In this document: positions 9,980-18,784 of the stretch, one piece after another
Layout of the letters: the number at the start of each line of letters is the position of its first letter
Numbering within the stretch: the first letter of the stretch is position 1
Assembly (NCBI GenBank): GCA_025560025.1
Contig: CP048488.1
Coordinates: 186,001 to 250,000, forward strand
DNA length: 64,000 nucleotides
Source: Agrobacterium tumefaciens
Lineage (GTDB): Bacteria; Pseudomonadota; Alphaproteobacteria; Rhizobiales; Rhizobiaceae
Direction: 5' to 3'
Program-made: the position numbers and the translations under genes
The notes under the pieces: model-generated
Seen by the model: only the letters and a program-made list of their open reading frames with translations
Told to the model about the DNA's origin: nothing
Database searches by the model: none

Positions 9980-11272
9980 ATGCCAATTTCTCAGACCTAC
10001 CTCGGCTCTGCGAAGGCCCCCGCTGGTATCAAAAGTTTTTACTTCATCCGACATGGCGCGACCGACCTCAACGAGAAAGAAATTGTCGTGAACGGTGAGA
10101 AGCTCTGGGGCGTGCAGGGTTCCGGAACGAACATCGGTCTCAACGCGAAAGGGGAACGCCAGGCTCTGTTGGCCGGCAATGTTCTTCGGTCGCTTCCAAT
10201 AAGCGGTGTTGTCTGTTCACCGCTTTTACGTGCACTTCAGACTGCCTACATCGCTAATCCGGGCTGCCCCAGCTTCCAGATTGCAAATGATCTTCAGGAG
10301 CGGGATTTTGGTAGACACGAAGGGGGCTTCGGCCCGCTTCAAATGTTTGAGGACGACTATCCCGATTGTGAATCTACTGAAATCTTCTCAATCCGTGTCG
10401 CCAAGGCTCTCAAGCACGGATGTAGAGAAAACGTGCTTCTCGTCGCCCATGGAGGTGTACTCAGGGTTGTTGCGGCACTACTAGGGGCTGCTATAACTGA
10501 CGAGCATACCGCCAACGGGCGTGTTCTACATTTCAGTCTGGTTGCTGACAACTGGTCTGTGCGTGTAATCCAAAGTCCTGTGGTTATGGTCAGTGGCGTA
10601 ACTCGGGGCATAGGCAAGGCCATCGCAGAAGACCTTATCAGGCACGGCTATCGAGTAAGTCTGGGTGCGCGTAACATACAAGACCTGGTAGCAGCTTTTG
10701 GCGACGAGAACGAAGCTCTTCACTACGCACGTTTTGATGCACTGGATCATAGCTCGATGAAAGATTGGGTGGGCACGACCATCGCAAAATTTAACAGGAT
10801 CGATGGCTTAGTAAACAATGCTGGCTGTGGCGATCATGTTGACCTCGAGAAAGAGATCAATGTTGAGCTGCTTCAAAAGCAATGGGATATCAACTGCGTG
10901 GCCCCTCTGATCATGACAAAGCTATGCTTGCCATATCTGATTGAATCTGGTTCTGGCCGTATCGTTAATCTCAACTCAATGTCTGGCCAGCGTGTAGCGA
11001 ATTCTTTGGTTGGCTACAATATGACCAAGCATGGGCTGGCAGGCCTCACGAAAACAACTCAACATGTGGGATGGGACCATGGCGTGCGGGCCGTTGACAT
11101 ATGCCCCGGTTTCGTTGCGACTGACATGAGTTCTTGGACAAATTTGATTGGACCTGATGAGATGATCCAACCCGAGGATATAGCAAAGCTCGTTCGCGCA
11201 GCAATTGAACGTCCAAACCGTGCTTTTGTCCCCAAGAATGAGGTGCTATGCATGAAGGAATCTACCCGTTGA
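9980..11272 (+). CDS. mas1': Mannopine synthesis reductase (phosphatase-SDR fusion)
   Basis: This is the second mannopine synthesis enzyme; it reduces deoxyfructosyl-glutamine to mannopine. The ATG at 9980 gives 430 residues; a GTG two codons earlier is disregarded because the gene is read in plants. The N-terminal half (about 1-190) is a histidine phosphatase domain: catalytic [11 protein letters not shown] (about 23-33), [11 protein letters not shown] and [10 protein letters not shown]. The C-terminal half (about 195-430) is a short-chain dehydrogenase: [11 protein letters not shown] cofactor site, NNAG, the serine in LNSMSG, and YNMTK as the YxxxK catalytic pair. The SDR half resembles the plasmid SDR at 41296. 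The phosphatase half may remove a phosphate from the conjugate (inference). Confidence 0.92.
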   Translation: MPISQTYLGSAKAPAGIKSFYFIRHGATDLNEKEIVVNGEKLWGVQGSGTNIGLNAKGERQALLAGNVLRSLPISGVVCSPLLRALQTAYIANPGCPSFQIANDLQERDFGRHEGGFGPLQMFEDDYPDCESTEIFSIRVAKALKHGCRENVLLVAHGGVLRVVAALLGAAITDEHTANGRVLHFSLVADNWSVRVIQSPVVMVSGVTRGIGKAIAEDLIRHGYRVSLGARNIQDLVAAFGDENEALHYARFDALDHSSMKDWVGTTIAKFNRIDGLVNNAGCGDHVDLEKEINVELLQKQWDINCVAPLIMTKLCLPYLIESGSGRIVNLNSMSGQRVANSLVGYNMTKHGLAGLTKTTQHVGWDHGVRAVDICPGFVATDMSSWTNLIGPDEMIQPEDIAKLVRAAIERPNRAFVPKNEVLCMKESTR

Positions 11273-11557
11273 TGTCCAACAGTCTCAGGGTTAATGTCTG
11301 TGTATCTTAAATAATGTTGTCGATATCTTGTAATTTCAGATAGATTTGCAATGTGCGACGCAAAAATATTAAATAAATATTATTATTATCTATGTTTTAA
11401 TCGAGATATTACAAGTATCATAATAAAACTATCCATTAAAAACGATTTAATACAAATAGCAGTCAATCATCGGATTTTAATATTTATTCATTGTAACGGA
11501 TTACATAAAGAGCGAATAGAAAATACTGCACTAGATTAACGTATACTAATAAATGCG
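11273..11557. other. AT-rich convergent 3' region, mas1'/ags
   Basis: Two convergent plant-type genes end here. The 285 bp are very AT-rich, with an AATAAA at 11372-11377 that could serve as a polyadenylation signal for mas1'. No coding sequence is recognised. Confidence 0.5.
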
Positions 11558-12745
11558 TCAAATATCTTTGCCAAGATCAAGCGGAGTGAGGGCCTCATAT
11601 CCGGTCTCAGTTACTAGCACGGTATCCCCGAAGCGCGCTCCACCAATGCCATTGACATAGATGCCGGGCTCGACGCTGAGAACATTGCCTACCTTGAGCA
11701 CGGTCTCAGCGCCGGCTTTAAGCTCAATCCCATCCCAATCTGAATATCCTATCCCGCGCCCAGTCCGGTGTAAGAACGGGTCTGTCCATCCACCTCTGTT
11801 CACTACAGCCACTGCAGCCGCATGGACCTCACCTGCCATCACTCCCGGACGTATCGCCGACAAAGCAGCCAACTGCGCGTCACGCGCTGTTTTTATAACC
11901 TTGCGAATATCACCCGACAAGGGTTTTGAACCAACAGGGAGAGGGCGGTCGAAACAGACTGCGTGCCCACGGAACAACTGACCGCATAAGCAAACTTGTG
12001 CATGTTCGCCGTCTTGCATTATCCGGCCGCCACCGGAAGTGTGGCATCTTGCTGTTCGATCGGCACCACTACCAACCATATTTAGTTGATGAGGCCAGAA
12101 ACGTGGCAGCTCCTCATTTTCACCCAGCAATTGACCGTTTCTTTCAATGGCAGTCTGGACGCTAGCAAGGGTGACACGCCATTCACAAGTCCCGGGTGAA
12201 ATAACTTGACGGCACTGCATGAATTGGTGACCTACAATGTCGCAGCTCTGCTTGATAGCTGCAATTCCTTCTGCATCCTTGCAGGCCCAGAGATCTTGCA
12301 AGAGCAATGTCACATCCCTGACCCGCTCCGCTCCAAACGTCCGCTTAATCAATTCGAGGTTTGAACCAGACGTATAGTTATAGTCCAAACCGATCGAGCC
12401 GGTGGTCAGGCTGATACACGCAGAGAGCGCATCCTGATGTGCCATAGGACCAGCTATTTTCCGTTCCCATTCAAACCACTCCGCGGCCACCTTGGTCTCG
12501 CATCGCGCCTTTATTTCTAACGCCTCACTACGGGGCGCGACAAAAATTGGTTTTCCAGATTGATGCATCACTAACCAGACTGTCCTGCCTACCGGCAGAC
12601 CCCATAGCCCGGTAAAATAATTATGGAAGTCCGGACCAGACAAGACGATTACGTCGACCCCGGATTGCATCATCGCATTCTGCGCGCGTCGCACTCGATG
12701 GTGATATTGCTCTTGTGATGGCGAGTTTAGCTTGGACAGGTCCAT
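11558..12745 (-). CDS. ags: Agropine synthesis cyclase (M24 peptidase family)
   Basis: This enzyme closes mannopine to the lactone agropine in the tumour. Its 395 residues have the pita-bread fold layout of the M24 family (aminopeptidase P, creatinase, prolidase): an N-terminal creatinase-like domain (about 1-150) and a C-terminal catalytic domain (about 160-395) with the conserved FLHRTGRGIGY, GNVLSVEPGIY and GGARFGDTVLVTE segments. Several metal ligands of true peptidases appear replaced, in keeping with a cyclase role. It is strikingly similar to the plasmid gene at 25358-26566. It is the gene closest to the right border, as in agropine-type T-DNAs. Confidence 0.88.
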   Translation of the reverse strand: MDLSKLNSPSQEQYHHRVRRAQNAMMQSGVDVIVLSGPDFHNYFTGLWGLPVGRTVWLVMHQSGKPIFVAPRSEALEIKARCETKVAAEWFEWERKIAGPMAHQDALSACISLTTGSIGLDYNYTSGSNLELIKRTFGAERVRDVTLLLQDLWACKDAEGIAAIKQSCDIVGHQFMQCRQVISPGTCEWRVTLASVQTAIERNGQLLGENEELPRFWPHQLNMVGSGADRTARCHTSGGGRIMQDGEHAQVCLCGQLFRGHAVCFDRPLPVGSKPLSGDIRKVIKTARDAQLAALSAIRPGVMAGEVHAAAVAVVNRGGWTDPFLHRTGRGIGYSDWDGIELKAGAETVLKVGNVLSVEPGIYVNGIGGARFGDTVLVTETGYEALTPLDLGKDI

Positions 12746-13117
12746 TTTTGAATGCTGAAACTACTTCACAGGAAGCGTAGACTGTCTTTGCGTGGGCTGT
12801 TGGATGTAGGTTTGAGATAGGAGTTTGAGCTATTTATACCGTGTAGTAAGCGATACCAAATCATGTCCACGTCGAGCCCCTGATTTTAGTGCGGAATACG
12901 TTTCGTTGTCGGCCATTTCTGACTTAAATGACACTCGCGTCATTCGATGCGTCATGATTAATAAATTAGGAGAAAGCTGCATTATTGACCCAGTGCAATG
13001 TTTCGAGGAGCTGTAGTCCGCGATTTCTTTATCGCGTAGACAGTCAACCGACTTAAAATTATCGTCTGTTTCTGTACTTTATTAAAACTCATTAATTGTT
13101 GATTTTGTGATGACTGA
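12746..13117 (-). promoter_or_regulatory. ags promoter region up to the right border
   Basis: The 372 bp between the ags start and the right border contain a textbook TATA box on the minus strand, TATAAATAG at about 12830-12838, roughly 85 bp before the ags ATG. No gene is recognised on either strand; the short frames at 12825-13016 and 12982-13314 show no family features. Confidence 0.6.
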
Positions 13118-13142
13118 TGGCAGGATATATGCGGTTGTAATT
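13118..13142 (+). repeat. T-DNA right border repeat
   Basis: This 25-bp site begins with the fully conserved core TGGCAGGATATAT, followed by a 5-nt variable part (GCGGT) and TGTAATT, matching the border consensus. VirD1/VirD2 nick here to start T-strand production leftward through ags and mas. It is the only border repeat I found in the window. The opine genes lie on its left, and bacterial opine catabolism genes lie on its right. Confidence 0.95.
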
Positions 13143-13155
13143 CATTTTTATTGTC

Positions 13156-13179
13156 TAAATTTCTGTATTTGTTTGTTTG
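13156..13179 (+). promoter_or_regulatory. Overdrive T-DNA transfer enhancer
   Basis: Thirteen bases to the right of the border is a 24-bp stretch reading TAAATTTCTGTATTTG followed by TTTGTTTG. It closely follows the octopine overdrive as I recall it (ending TGTTTGTTTG). Overdrive binds VirC1 and raises T-DNA transfer from the right border. Distance and side fit this role. Confidence 0.85.
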
Positions 13180-13199
13180 TTCGGTTGTAAATTTTTTTG

Positions 13200-13389
13200 G
13201 AAGCCCTAATCCAAGTGCATCATAGCCAGCTTGAAGGGAAGGGGGCAGCCTGCAAATTGACGGCGAATACTTCTGCTGGCGTAGGGTATCCGAGGCTCTT
13301 TTTGGGCTAGACATTGAGATCGCGTGTCAGGCGGTTGAGGGAAAGTTGCGATATGCCAACGAGGTCGGTGTCTCCAGGCATGAAACGGG
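13200..13389 (-). pseudogene. IS30-family transposase C-terminal remnant
   Basis: Read leftward from the edge of the IS3-family element, one frame gives RFMPGDTDLVGISQLSLNRL, then TRDLNV, a stop codon, and PKKSLGYPTPAEVFAVNLQA. This matches the typical end of IS30-family transposases (the RP[RK]KxLGxxTPAE motif). The stop codon interrupts it and the 5' part is missing, cut off at 13390, so it is a dead fragment. What lies across the IS element is chemoreceptor DNA, not the rest of this gene. Confidence 0.65.
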
Positions 13390-13459
13390 GGTAATCCCCC
13401 CGCAAACTAACCGGGTTTAAAAGTAGAATTTTCTCACAATGATTTTGGAGAAGATTCGG

Positions 13460-13726
13460 ATGAAGACATCACGATTTAGCGACGCGCAGGTTATGGCAAT
13501 TCTGAAGCAGGCGGAGGACGGCATTCCGGTTGCGCAGCTTTGCCGGGAGCATGGCATGAGCGATGCCAGGTTTTACAAGTGGCGAGCAAAGTTCGGCGGC
13601 ATGGACGCGTCCATGGTTTCGCAAATGAAGAGCATGGAGGACGAGAACCGTCGGCTGAAGAAGATGTATGCCGAGCTGAGCATGCAAAACGATCTCCTGA
13701 AGGAAGCTCTTGGAAAAAAGCGCTGA
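13460..13726 (+). CDS. IS3-family OrfA, helix-turn-helix protein
   Basis: OrfA has 88 residues when started at the [10 protein letters not shown] methionine usual for this group. It has the helix-turn-helix [27 protein letters not shown] form and a leucine-zipper-like C-terminus ([23 protein letters not shown]). It binds the element's ends. Near its end the sequence GGAAAAAAGC is a typical slippery run for the -1 frameshift that makes the OrfAB transposase; the next frame is indeed -1 relative to this one. Confidence 0.85.
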   Translation: MKTSRFSDAQVMAILKQAEDGIPVAQLCREHGMSDARFYKWRAKFGGMDASMVSQMKSMEDENRRLKKMYAELSMQNDLLKEALGKKR

Positions 13727-13746
13727 GGCCGTCTCAGCGTAAGGAG

Positions 13747-14547
13747 ATGGCCATGCAAGCCGTTCAAGATCATAAGGTGAGCGTGGCGCTCGCGTGTCGG
13801 ACGTTCGGGGTCAGCGAGACGTGCTACCGCTATGGACGCAAGCTCGACAGCGAGAACGAAGATATTGCCGACTGGCTGCTGCGTCTGACGACAGCCCGGA
13901 AGGCGTGGGGTTTCGGCCTGTGCTTCCTTTATCTGCGTAACATCAAAGGCTTCGGCTGGAACCACAAAAGGGTTTACCGTATCTTTCGTGATCTGGAATT
14001 GAATCTGAGGATCAAGCCCAGGAAGCGCCTGGTGCGGGAACGACCGGAGCCACTGGCAGTGCCGCAGCAGCCCAACCAGACCTGGTCGATGGACTTCATG
14101 GCCGATCAGCTTTCCGATGGTCGCTCGTTCCGGACTTTGAACGTCATTGACGACTTCAACCGGGAGGGGCTCGGGATCGAGGTGGACTTCTCGTTGCCAG
14201 CCGAGCGGGTTGTTCGATCTCTGAACCGGATCATCGAATGGCGCGGAAAACCGGGTATCATACGGGTGGACAACGGCCCAGAATACATCAGCGGCACGCT
14301 TTTGGCATGGGCCGAGAAACGAAACATCATCATCGCTCATATCCAGCCGGGCAAGCCGCAGCAAAACGCCTATGTCGAGCGGTACAACCGCACGGTCAGG
14401 CATGAATGGCTGGGATGCTTCATGTTTGATACTATCACGGAAGTGCAGGATCACGCCACACGATGGCTCTGGACATACAACAATGATCGACCCAATATGG
14501 CTATCGGCGGCATCACGCCGAGGCAAAAACTGAAAATGGCAGCATGA
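13747..14547 (+). CDS. IS3-family OrfB, DDE transposase
   Basis: OrfB is the catalytic part of the transposase, with an rve-type integrase core. The acidic triad is visible: D in WSMDFMAD, D in IRVDNGPEY, and E in NAYVERYNR. The first ATG in this frame is at 13747, but the frame is open from upstream of the OrfA stop, so the working protein is probably an OrfA-OrfB frameshift fusion. Both frames are intact, so the element may be active. Confidence 0.88.
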   Translation: MAMQAVQDHKVSVALACRTFGVSETCYRYGRKLDSENEDIADWLLRLTTARKAWGFGLCFLYLRNIKGFGWNHKRVYRIFRDLELNLRIKPRKRLVRERPEPLAVPQQPNQTWSMDFMADQLSDGRSFRTLNVIDDFNREGLGIEVDFSLPAERVVRSLNRIIEWRGKPGIIRVDNGPEYISGTLLAWAEKRNIIIAHIQPGKPQQNAYVERYNRTVRHEWLGCFMFDTITEVQDHATRWLWTYNNDRPNMAIGGITPRQKLKMAA

Positions 14548-14586
14548 ATTCTACTGCTGAGCCCCGTTAAAAACGGGGGGATTACC

Positions 14587-15010
14587 GTGGCTGGCGCGCG
14601 CGATCATTTCAACATGCTGGTTGATCGTGACGATCTGCGCGCTGATCTTTGCGAGAACCGTGCCCGTCTCCTGGACGAATTGGGAGCCGACATTTACCTC
14701 ACTGGTCGACCTGTTGATGAGGCCTTTGATCTCCTGCGCCGCCTTGGCGGATCGTTGAGCAAGCTCCCGCACTTCCTGGGCGACAACTGCGAAACCCTTC
14801 CCGGCGTCGCCGGCTCGGGCGGCCTCAACGCCAGCGTTGAGCGCCAAGAGGTTCGTCTGAACGCAATCTCATCGATAACGCCCGATAATCTGTTCAATCT
14901 GCCGTGACACGGCTTCTATACGAGCCATAGCGTCGACTGCACTGCGAACCACCACGGCAGAGTCGTCGGCACTGCGTTTGGCCAAGCGAACGATCTGGTC
15001 GGCATCTTTC
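14587..15010 (-). pseudogene. Chemoreceptor (MCP) fragment cut by the IS
   Basis: This is a relic of the signalling domain of a methyl-accepting chemotaxis protein, with [40 protein letters not shown] and VEMIARASH readable on the minus strand. It ends at the IS terminal repeat in the middle of the conserved [14 protein letters not shown] segment. An extra G and a missing C around 14850-14890 shift the frame twice. It is closely similar to the MCP gene at 19942-20847 and has the same orientation, so the traR-like gene and ABC operon are flanked by direct MCP repeats. Confidence 0.85.
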
Positions 15011-15021
15011 CCGCCGAACTC

Positions 15022-15726
15022 TCAGATGAGTTTCCGCCGGATGGCGAGCGCGGTAAGATGGGCCTTGCTGCGGACGTCGAAGCGCTTCATGGTCTCGCGT
15101 AGCTTGACGCGGACGCTGTTGTACTTGACCCCTTCGACGTCGGCGATCTCCTCCATCGTCTTGCCGACGGCAATCCATCTCAGATAGGTGGCCTCCTTCG
15201 GATCGAGCCATGCGGCATCTTCCGAGGTAGGGGTGGAGCGAAGGAATGAGATGCGGGCATGGATTTGCCCGATGGTTGCGGCGGCTGCGACCGCATCGAT
15301 CTCCCGATCGAGATCTATCACCGGCTTGTCCGATGCCATCGTGAACATCGACATCGAGCCGTTGGCGGTCTTGATGGGTATGGTGATGCCGGAGCGGATG
15401 CCGAAATCGGCTGCGTGGTCATAGAAGGCACGCTCGTCCTTCGACAGCGTCGGCCGCTCGTGCTCGCCCGACCAGGTGAAGATGTGCTTCCGGGACCTCG
15501 CGCGTTTGACGACCGGATCGAGCGCTTCGAACTTCTTGTCGAAGTAGGTTGATTGCTATTGGCGATGATAGTTGGTCACGGCGGTGATGTGCCTGTGCTG
15601 GATATGAAGGTAGGCATAGCCGGTGAAGCCGAAATGGTCGGCGATGTCCGCCAGCCCGGTCTTCAGGATGCACTCATCGCCTTCGATCGCGGCAAGATCA
15701 GTCAGCTTGTCCAGCCAGTGCTGCAT
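15022..15726 (-). pseudogene. traR-like quorum regulator with amber at codon 57
   Basis: The reading frame is 234 codons long, the size of Ti-plasmid TraR, and its translation matches TraR almost throughout as I recall it, from [18 protein letters not shown] to [10 protein letters not shown], including the LuxR-type helix-turn-helix [20 protein letters not shown]. The only break is TAG (15556-15558, minus strand) at codon 57, where TraR has Trp57, a residue that contacts the acyl-homoserine lactone. Products could be a 56-residue N-terminal peptide or, by restart at MSMFTM (15354), a 110-residue DNA-binding fragment. Its place behind a mannopine-type transport operon is like that of trlR, the defective TraR of octopine plasmids. 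Confidence 0.88.
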
Positions 15727-15823
15727 TCTTCATCTCCATGTGAGTGTTGTCGGCATCTTTGCGGTAAACTATCCGCGCCGACAGTCCGCAGCTCCCCAAT
15801 GGCGTTTAAAAGGCATTATCCAT

Positions 15824-16645
15824 TTACCCCTTTGTCTGTTTAGGTTGAAATTTCTGCGCCAGAAGCAGGAGGATGACGGACACGGCAACCATGCATGTCG
15901 AGATTGCCGCAATTGTTGGATCGACCTGGTCACGCAAAGCGTTGAACATCTTCCTGTTGAGTGTTCCGCCTGTGCCTGTCGAGATGAACATCGCTACGAT
16001 CACCTCGTCGAGGGAAACATAGAACGCAAACAGGGCTGAGGTGATGACCGAGAATTTGATCTGAGGCAGCGTCACTGTGAAGAATGCCCGGACGCGAGAT
16101 GCGCCAAGGCTTCTTGCGGCCATCTCCTGGTTCAAATCGTAGGACGTCAGGCCGGCCGTTACGACGATGAACACAAATGGTATCGCCAGCATGGTGTGAG
16201 CCAGAACCAGGCCGAACGTCGTGTTGACCAAACCCAGTCTGGAAAAAACGAAGAGTGACCCGATGGCCACCAAGATGCTCGGTACAGACAGTGGAAGTAT
16301 GAAAAGTCCGGAAAGTGGCGTTCTGAATCTCGCAGTGCCGACCCAGGTCCCGTAAGCGGCTGCGGTACCGATTGTCGTTGCAAAGATTGAAGTTAGAAAA
16401 GCTGCCCGCAAGGACACGAGCGTTGCCCGCATCCATTCGGAGGATCCGAAATAGTTCTGGTACCATTTCAACGACAGGGCTTTCGGCGGAAACTCTAGAT
16501 ACTGCGAATCCGAGAAGGACATTGGAATGACGATCAGTGTCGGGACCAGTAGAAATATGAGGCCCAAGGCGCCGATCGCATACAGCCATAGGCGGTCAAC
16601 GTTTCTGATCTGCGTAGGTGTAACCGTTCGTGTGAACCAATTCAT
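15824..16645 (-). CDS. ABC permease (PotC type), opine uptake
   Basis: This is an inner-membrane permease subunit of a spermidine/putrescine-type importer. The ATG at 16645 (MNWFTRTVTPTQ) gives 273 residues and overlaps the stop of the upstream permease by 4 bp (ATGA), showing translational coupling; the longer frame upstream is not needed. About six membrane spans are visible, with the permease loop motif EMAARSLGASRVRAFFTVTLPQI near residue 190. It is the last transport gene of a four-gene operon (substrate-binding protein, ATPase, two permeases) followed by the traR-like gene, an order that recalls the mot mannopine transport region of octopine plasmids. Confidence 0.85.
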   Translation of the reverse strand: MNWFTRTVTPTQIRNVDRLWLYAIGALGLIFLLVPTLIVIPMSFSDSQYLEFPPKALSLKWYQNYFGSSEWMRATLVSLRAAFLTSIFATTIGTAAAYGTWVGTARFRTPLSGLFILPLSVPSILVAIGSLFVFSRLGLVNTTFGLVLAHTMLAIPFVFIVVTAGLTSYDLNQEMAARSLGASRVRAFFTVTLPQIKFSVITSALFAFYVSLDEVIVAMFISTGTGGTLNRKMFNALRDQVDPTIAAISTCMVAVSVILLLLAQKFQPKQTKG

Positions 16646-17547
16646 TTCGATCCCCCAAACCGATTTCTGCTCCAGTAGGCCAAGCCAAGAAGCACGGCTG
16701 TAACCAGAATAAGAACTACGCCCAGAGCGCTCGCCGCGCCCCAGCTTGAGTAAATGCGAACGTTTGCGTCGATCCGCATTGCGACCATGATTACTTTTCC
16801 TCCGCCGAGAACCGCGGGAGTGACGTAAAAGCCAAGGCAAAGCACAAACACAATCAGCGCGCCTGACGAAAGGCCAGGCAAGGAGAGGGGGAAGAAAACG
16901 TCCCGGAATGCTCTGGACGGTTTGGCGCCGAGATTGGAGGCGGCGTACATGAGATTGGCATCCACCGCCTTCATGGATCCGTATAGAGGCAGAATAAGAA
17001 ACGGCAGCATCACCTGGACCATGCCGATCAAAGTCCCCGTAAGGTTGTTCGCCAATGGAAGCGGATCGGTGACAACACCGAGGTGCACGAGTGTATTGTT
17101 AATAATCCCTTTGCTCTGGAGAAGGGCGAGCCAGGCATAGGTTCTCACCAGGACCGGCGTCCACAGGGGCATAAGGACGCCGAGCATAACGATGCCGGCC
17201 ACACTTGCGGGCAGCTGAGACAGGAGATAGGCGTGGGGATAACCGATTATGACGACGATCGCCGTCGTCAGAAATGCGACGATGAATGTTGTGGCGAAAA
17301 TCCTTCCATAAATGCCGCTCTCGAATAGCCTGGTGTAATTCTCAAAACTGAAACCTCCGTCTTCGCCAACGAAAGACAGGTACGTCATGACCCCGAGCGG
17401 GACCAGAAGTGCGACAAGTAGTACCAGCGTTGCGGGCAGGGTCAGGCCAACCAGCTTTCGCGCTTCCTTTCGCTGGTCGGTCCGCAAAGCCCTGCGATTG
17501 AGTTCGCTGCGATCAGGATATTCTGGAGTTACAAAAGAGGTTGTCAT
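16642..17547 (-). CDS. ABC permease (PotB type), opine uptake
   Basis: This is the first permease of the 15.8-19.8 kb importer. The ATG at 17547 (MTTSFVTPEYPDRSE) gives 301 residues and starts 4 bp after the ATPase stop; earlier in-frame codons lie inside the ATPase gene. A cytoplasmic N-terminal tail of about 45 residues precedes six predicted spans, and the permease-ATPase contact loop reads MYAASNLGAKPSRAFRDVFFPL (about residue 195). It pairs with the downstream PotC-type subunit. Confidence 0.85.
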   Translation of the reverse strand: MTTSFVTPEYPDRSELNRRALRTDQRKEARKLVGLTLPATLVLLVALLVPLGVMTYLSFVGEDGGFSFENYTRLFESGIYGRIFATTFIVAFLTTAIVVIIGYPHAYLLSQLPASVAGIVMLGVLMPLWTPVLVRTYAWLALLQSKGIINNTLVHLGVVTDPLPLANNLTGTLIGMVQVMLPFLILPLYGSMKAVDANLMYAASNLGAKPSRAFRDVFFPLSLPGLSSGALIVFVLCLGFYVTPAVLGGGKVIMVAMRIDANVRIYSSWGAASALGVVLILVTAVLLGLAYWSRNRFGGSK

Positions 17548-17551
17548 CGTC

Positions 17552-18661
17552 TCATTCTCCCGCCACGATCCGGGTTTCGCTAGGGTGAAGGCCGAGAATG
17601 ATTTGATCATTGACGTGGGGAAGAATGGATCTATTGCTTTCCCGCAGGTTTCGACGGACCTGTATCAGATCGCCTGTCGTCAGTTTGACCTGTATCAGGC
17701 AGCTCTCTCCTTGGAACAAGATCTTCTCAACGGTCCCATCAAAGGAATTGTAGGAGGAACGATCTTCGTCACGAATGAAATCAAGCTTCTCTGGACGAAG
17801 CACGAGCAGATGGCGAGCGACACCTTCCTTGTTGGCCGTTGGCGCCACTATCTGCTTGCCGTGAAAGGAGAACGACGTTCCGTCGTGATCGAGCGCGAGG
17901 AAGGAGGATTCGCCCATAAACGATGCGACGAACTCGGAGTTTGGCTCGGAGTAGAGAGTCTCTGAGGTATCGACCTGGGCAATCTTGCCATTCCGCAGTA
18001 CGGCAATGCGGTCTGACATCGTCAAAGCCTCCCGCTGATCATGCGTCACAAGAACCGTGGTCATGCCGAGTTGCTCATGCATGTTGCGCAACTCCAATTG
18101 CATGAGCTCCCGGAGGTTCTTGTCGAGCGCAGATAGCGGCTCGTCCATGAGGAGGATTTTCGGTTTGAAGACGATCGCCCGAGCGAGAGCAATCCGTTGC
18201 CGTTGGCCGCCCGAGAGTTCGGAAATCTTTCTGTGTCCGTAACCACCCAGCTGGACCGTTTCAAGTACGCCTTGAACTTTGGATTTTATCGTCGCTCGAT
18301 CTTCACCTCGGATTTTCAAAGGATATCCGATGTTCGCTTCGACGCTCATGTGCGGGAAAAGCGCATAGTTTTGGAACATCATCCCCACCCGCCGAAGATG
18401 AGGTGCCTTTAAGACCACCTCCTCTTCCCCAAACTTCAAAGATCCGAGATCAGGGCGTATGAAGCCGGCGAGCGTCATAAGGAGCGTCGTCTTGCCAGAT
18501 CCGGAAGGACCCAGCAATGTCAGGAATTCCCCACTTTTGATATGGAGATTGATGTCCGACAGAACTTGAAGAGCGCCGTAAGATTTTGTTACGCCCGCGA
18601 CCGTAATCGGAAGCGAAGACGGTTGTAGTCTGTCGTTGGTAGATTCTGATTTTGTTTGCAT
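17552..18661 (-). CDS. ABC transporter ATPase (PotA type)
   Basis: This is the ATP-hydrolysing subunit of the importer, 369 residues from the ATG at 18661. Walker A is LLGPSGSGKTTLL (about 51-63), the ABC signature is [14 protein letters not shown], Walker B ends ILLMDEPLSALD, and the H-loop is VLVTHDQREA. A C-terminal TOBE-type regulatory domain follows (about 270-369). It is translated between the binding-protein gene and the two permease genes, with a 4-bp gap to the next. Confidence 0.9.
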   Translation of the reverse strand: MQTKSESTNDRLQPSSLPITVAGVTKSYGALQVLSDINLHIKSGEFLTLLGPSGSGKTTLLMTLAGFIRPDLGSLKFGEEEVVLKAPHLRRVGMMFQNYALFPHMSVEANIGYPLKIRGEDRATIKSKVQGVLETVQLGGYGHRKISELSGGQRQRIALARAIVFKPKILLMDEPLSALDKNLRELMQLELRNMHEQLGMTTVLVTHDQREALTMSDRIAVLRNGKIAQVDTSETLYSEPNSEFVASFMGESSFLALDHDGTSFSFHGKQIVAPTANKEGVARHLLVLRPEKLDFIRDEDRSSYNSFDGTVEKILFQGESCLIQVKLTTGDLIQVRRNLRESNRSILPHVNDQIILGLHPSETRIVAGE

Positions 18662-18784
18662 GTTCGATCCTTCATCGGGACAACTGCGCATCTTCATTCG
18701 ACTGGCTATTCGGCTGCCACAAAGTGCGGCGAATGAAGCTGGAGACCCAGCCCTTTGGAATAAAGGGCTGGACAGGGTCAGCAG

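Larger units (their letters stand above)
1..13142. mobile_element. T-DNA, right-hand part including right border
   Basis: This stretch carries the plant-expressed genes iaaH, iaaM, ipt, a plast gene, mas2', mas1' and ags and ends at a right border at 13118-13142. Its intergenic DNA is clearly AT-rich, while the plasmid genes to the right are GC-rich. TATA-like boxes stand 45-100 bp before several start codons, as expected for genes read by plant RNA polymerase II, and bacterial ribosome sites are lacking. I found no second border repeat on either strand between 1 and 13100, so the left border lies outside the window and the oncogenes and the mas/ags genes appear to share one continuous T-DNA. 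Confidence 0.9.
13390..14586 (+). mobile_element. IS3-family element (IS407-like), apparently complete
   Basis: The element is about 1197 bp, bounded by perfect 13-bp inverted repeats GGTAATCCCCCCG (13390-13402) and its complement (14574-14586); the inverted similarity continues inward to GTAGAATT on both sides. Two overlapping frames encode OrfA and the DDE transposase OrfB. No target duplication is visible: left flanking DNA is an IS30 remnant and the right flank is chemoreceptor sequence. The missing duplication suggests that a deletion or recombination followed insertion. The exact outer ends could differ by a few bases. Confidence 0.85.

Noticed and set aside
8418..12745. SIS, phosphatase-SDR and M24 genes as a new, undescribed opine pathway
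   Set aside because: Gene order next to the right border, the 479-bp divergent spacing, protein sizes (360, 430, 395) and domain types all fit the known mas2'-mas1'-ags agropine set, so the novelty lies in the catabolic side only.
1..13117. A second T-DNA border inside the window
   Set aside because: I looked for the GGCAGGATATAT core and its complement on both strands and found none; only the 13118 site matches.
13573..14526. 317-codon frame antisense to the IS transposase
   Set aside because: The sense frames carry the HTH and the DDE triad; the antisense product has no recognisable feature.
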